In this document: one piece after another, positions 49,036-50,104 of the stretch
How positions within the stretch are numbered: the first letter of the stretch is position 1
Layout: the number at the start of each line of letters is the position of its first letter
Assembly: GCA_020634215.1 (NCBI GenBank)
Contig: JACKCD010000045.1
Location: 1 to 50,104, forward strand
DNA from: Ardenticatenaceae bacterium
Lineage (GTDB): Bacteria > Chloroflexota > Anaerolineae > Promineifilales > Promineifilaceae
Direction of reading: 5' to 3'
Length of the DNA stretch: 50,104 bases
Notes under the pieces: model-generated
What the model was told of the DNA's origin: nothing
The model's database searches: none
Seen by the model: only the letters and a program-made list of their open reading frames with translations
Translations under genes and position numbers: made by a program

Positions 49036-50104
49036 CTACGCGCCCCTGAGCTGTTCGTCCACCTCTTCGGCAGCCCGCACGCCAGACAGATAAGCCCCGT
49101 GGACGGTGCCAAAATAGGAGCGGCTGGTGGCTTCGCCAGCAAAGAAAAGGCAGTTGCCCACACTCTGCGCCAGTTGATCGCGCATCTCTGGGGTGCTGCC
49201 GAACGCATTGAAGGAATAGGAGCCGTAGGCAAAGGGGTCAGCGTCCCAGCGGGTGATTTGGTAATCGGTGGGGTTGGGAATGTCGTCGCCAAAGATAGTG
49301 CGAAGGGTTTCCATGGCGCTGCTAACAATCTCCTCATCACGCCACGTTTCGACTTCGCGGCCAAAGTCGGCGGCGTTAAACCCCAGCAAAATGGGCTGCC
49401 CGGTAGGGCGGGCAAAACTGACCCACTCGGCCCATTGCCCTTTTGCAGCGGGGACATATTCCAGCCAGTCAACATCTGTCGGCCAAAAGGCGGTGGGAAA
49501 ACGAAGGAAGCATTTGTTGAGTAGCCCCATTTGCAGGGCGTCAATGGCCTCCTGGTGGGCATTGGGTAGGGCAGGGGTGAAGCTGACGGTGCCAGCTTGC
49601 AGCACGCCCAGCGGCAGGGTGCAGATGATAGCATCGCCGGTGAAGGTGTCGGTGTCGGTATAAACGGCCGTTTCTCCCTCTCCCCAGGCAATGCGATGCA
49701 CATTTTGGTTTAGCTTGACGGTAATGCCCTCGGCCAAATGGTTGATGAGGGCATCATAGCCATCGGGAAACAGGACATCATCCCCGCCAAATTCTTCTCC
49801 CGCATCAAACCAGTAGGTAGACAACTCAGCGGTACTGCCGCCATATTCTTGCTCAAGGGTGCTGTTAAGCACAAAATCAAGCTGCTTTTGCTCCTCCTGG
49901 CTGAGGTTTTCCCAATCCAGGGCGGCTTTAACGGCCGTTTCTACCCCCTCATCCTCGTCTGCATCCTGGGCTTCGGCAATCGCGTCCTCCACTTCATCCC
50001 GCAGTTGTTCAAGCTGGCGTTCTTGTTTGGCGGTAAATAAACGGCCGTTGCTGTCATAAATCTCCCCGCTGTCATAGCTGGTTACCGCCGTGCGCGCCTT
50101 GCTT
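49036..50104 (-). CDS. Flavin-containing amine oxidase, 5' truncated by the window end
   Basis: The last 355 codons are visible; the frame is open to the end of the window. Features are those of the MAO/polyamine-oxidase family: a long helical acidic insertion (EDAIAEAQDADEDEG), DDVLFPDGYDALINHLAEG, the strand TGDAIICTLPLGVLQAGTV, the substrate region LEYVPAAKGQWAEWVSF, and the C-terminal FAD-binding motif FFAGEATSRSYFGTVHGAYLSG. It oxidises an amine with O2, giving H2O2. The N-terminal GxGxxG fold must lie beyond 50104. Three palindrome copies encode ETAVY, ETAVK and NGRLF. Confidence 0.9.
   Translation of the reverse strand, partial: SKARTAVTSYDSGEIYDSNGRLFTAKQERQLEQLRDEVEDAIAEAQDADEDEGVETAVKAALDWENLSQEEQKQLDFVLNSTLEQEYGGSTAELSTYWFDAGEEFGGDDVLFPDGYDALINHLAEGITVKLNQNVHRIAWGEGETAVYTDTDTFTGDAIICTLPLGVLQAGTVSFTPALPNAHQEAIDALQMGLLNKCFLRFPTAFWPTDVDWLEYVPAAKGQWAEWVSFARPTGQPILLGFNAADFGREVETWRDEEIVSSAMETLRTIFGDDIPNPTDYQITRWDADPFAYGSYSFNAFGSTPEMRDQLAQSVGNCLFFAGEATSRSYFGTVHGAYLSGVRAAEEVDEQLRGA

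Noticed and set aside
1..50104. tRNA or rRNA genes
   Set aside because: No cloverleaf with a conserved T-loop GTTCRA context or rRNA core sequence was recognised on either strand by eye; a covariance scan would be decisive.

Overview
The window reads as chromosomal DNA of a Chloroflexota-like bacterium, perhaps near Ardenticatenia/Anaerolineae. This placement rests on gene content and style and is inference: a NACHT NTPase with an effector-associated domain, MacB-type exporters beside a CARDB protein, PHAX-domain, DUF4838 and YfhO-type proteins, and intergenic 'GAGATTG' and 'GCAAAGGC' hairpins. About 35 protein genes are supported; both end genes are cut by the window. I see no rRNA, tRNA or CRISPR array. 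The strongest sequence-wide signal is a short palindrome, ACGGCCGT (usually AAACGGCCGTTT). I counted about 74 copies by eye, in nearly every gene and in some intergenic hairpins, where about one is expected. It behaves like the HIP1 element of cyanobacteria.

Layout. 1-3000: end of a BTAD/SARP-type regulator, a bacterial expansin, a cysteine hydrolase translationally coupled to a SnoaL-like protein, and a YceI lipoprotein. 3088-11392 (minus strand): a Yip1-like membrane protein, a MacB/LolD-type ATPase, a CARDB/IPT extracytoplasmic protein, a MacB-type permease, a calcineurin-like phosphoesterase and an EAD7-like NACHT membrane NTPase. From about 5.7 to 11.1 kb almost every gene is broken by frameshifts, and one palindrome copy carries an extra G, so read or assembly error is likelier than gene decay. 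11.6-17.1 kb: a response-regulator diguanylate cyclase, a fuconolactonase-like hydrolase with an aldo/keto reductase (L-fucose-type oxidation), Hsp33, a PHAX-domain protein and PyrE. 17.2-26.8 kb: a glycosyltransferase, TrpF, a site-2 protease with CBS domains, a SpoU methyltransferase, a hybrid histidine kinase, an FAD oxidoreductase, a DUF1232 protein, a nucleotidyltransferase and a membrane protein. 26.9-38.7 kb (all minus): a DUF4838 protein, an EamA transporter with a Gfo/Idh oxidoreductase, two FtsX-type permeases without an ATPase, a sulfatase, a DUF1868 2H phosphoesterase and a YfhO-like membrane protein, suggesting glycan handling. 42.4-50.1 kb: a small antitoxin-like protein, a GNAT, a trans-sulfuration enzyme, an M24 peptidase (DddP-like), an APH kinase, a GH13 glucosidase and a truncated flavin amine oxidase.

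The most unusual segment is 38.8-42.3 kb. It is AT-richer, lacks the palindrome, and holds one long gene fusing a PHP phosphoesterase to an SMC/ABC-type ATPase, the architecture of Ppl/TrlF-type antiphage proteins. Directly downstream lies a 62-bp structure that fits an integron attC site (GCCCAAC ... GTTAAGC with a bulged stem). A more degenerate attC-like fold, an AT-rich 14-bp hairpin and a diverged ~80-bp repeat lie upstream. I infer a horizontally acquired, integron-cassette-like defence gene in a chromosome otherwise saturated with the palindrome.
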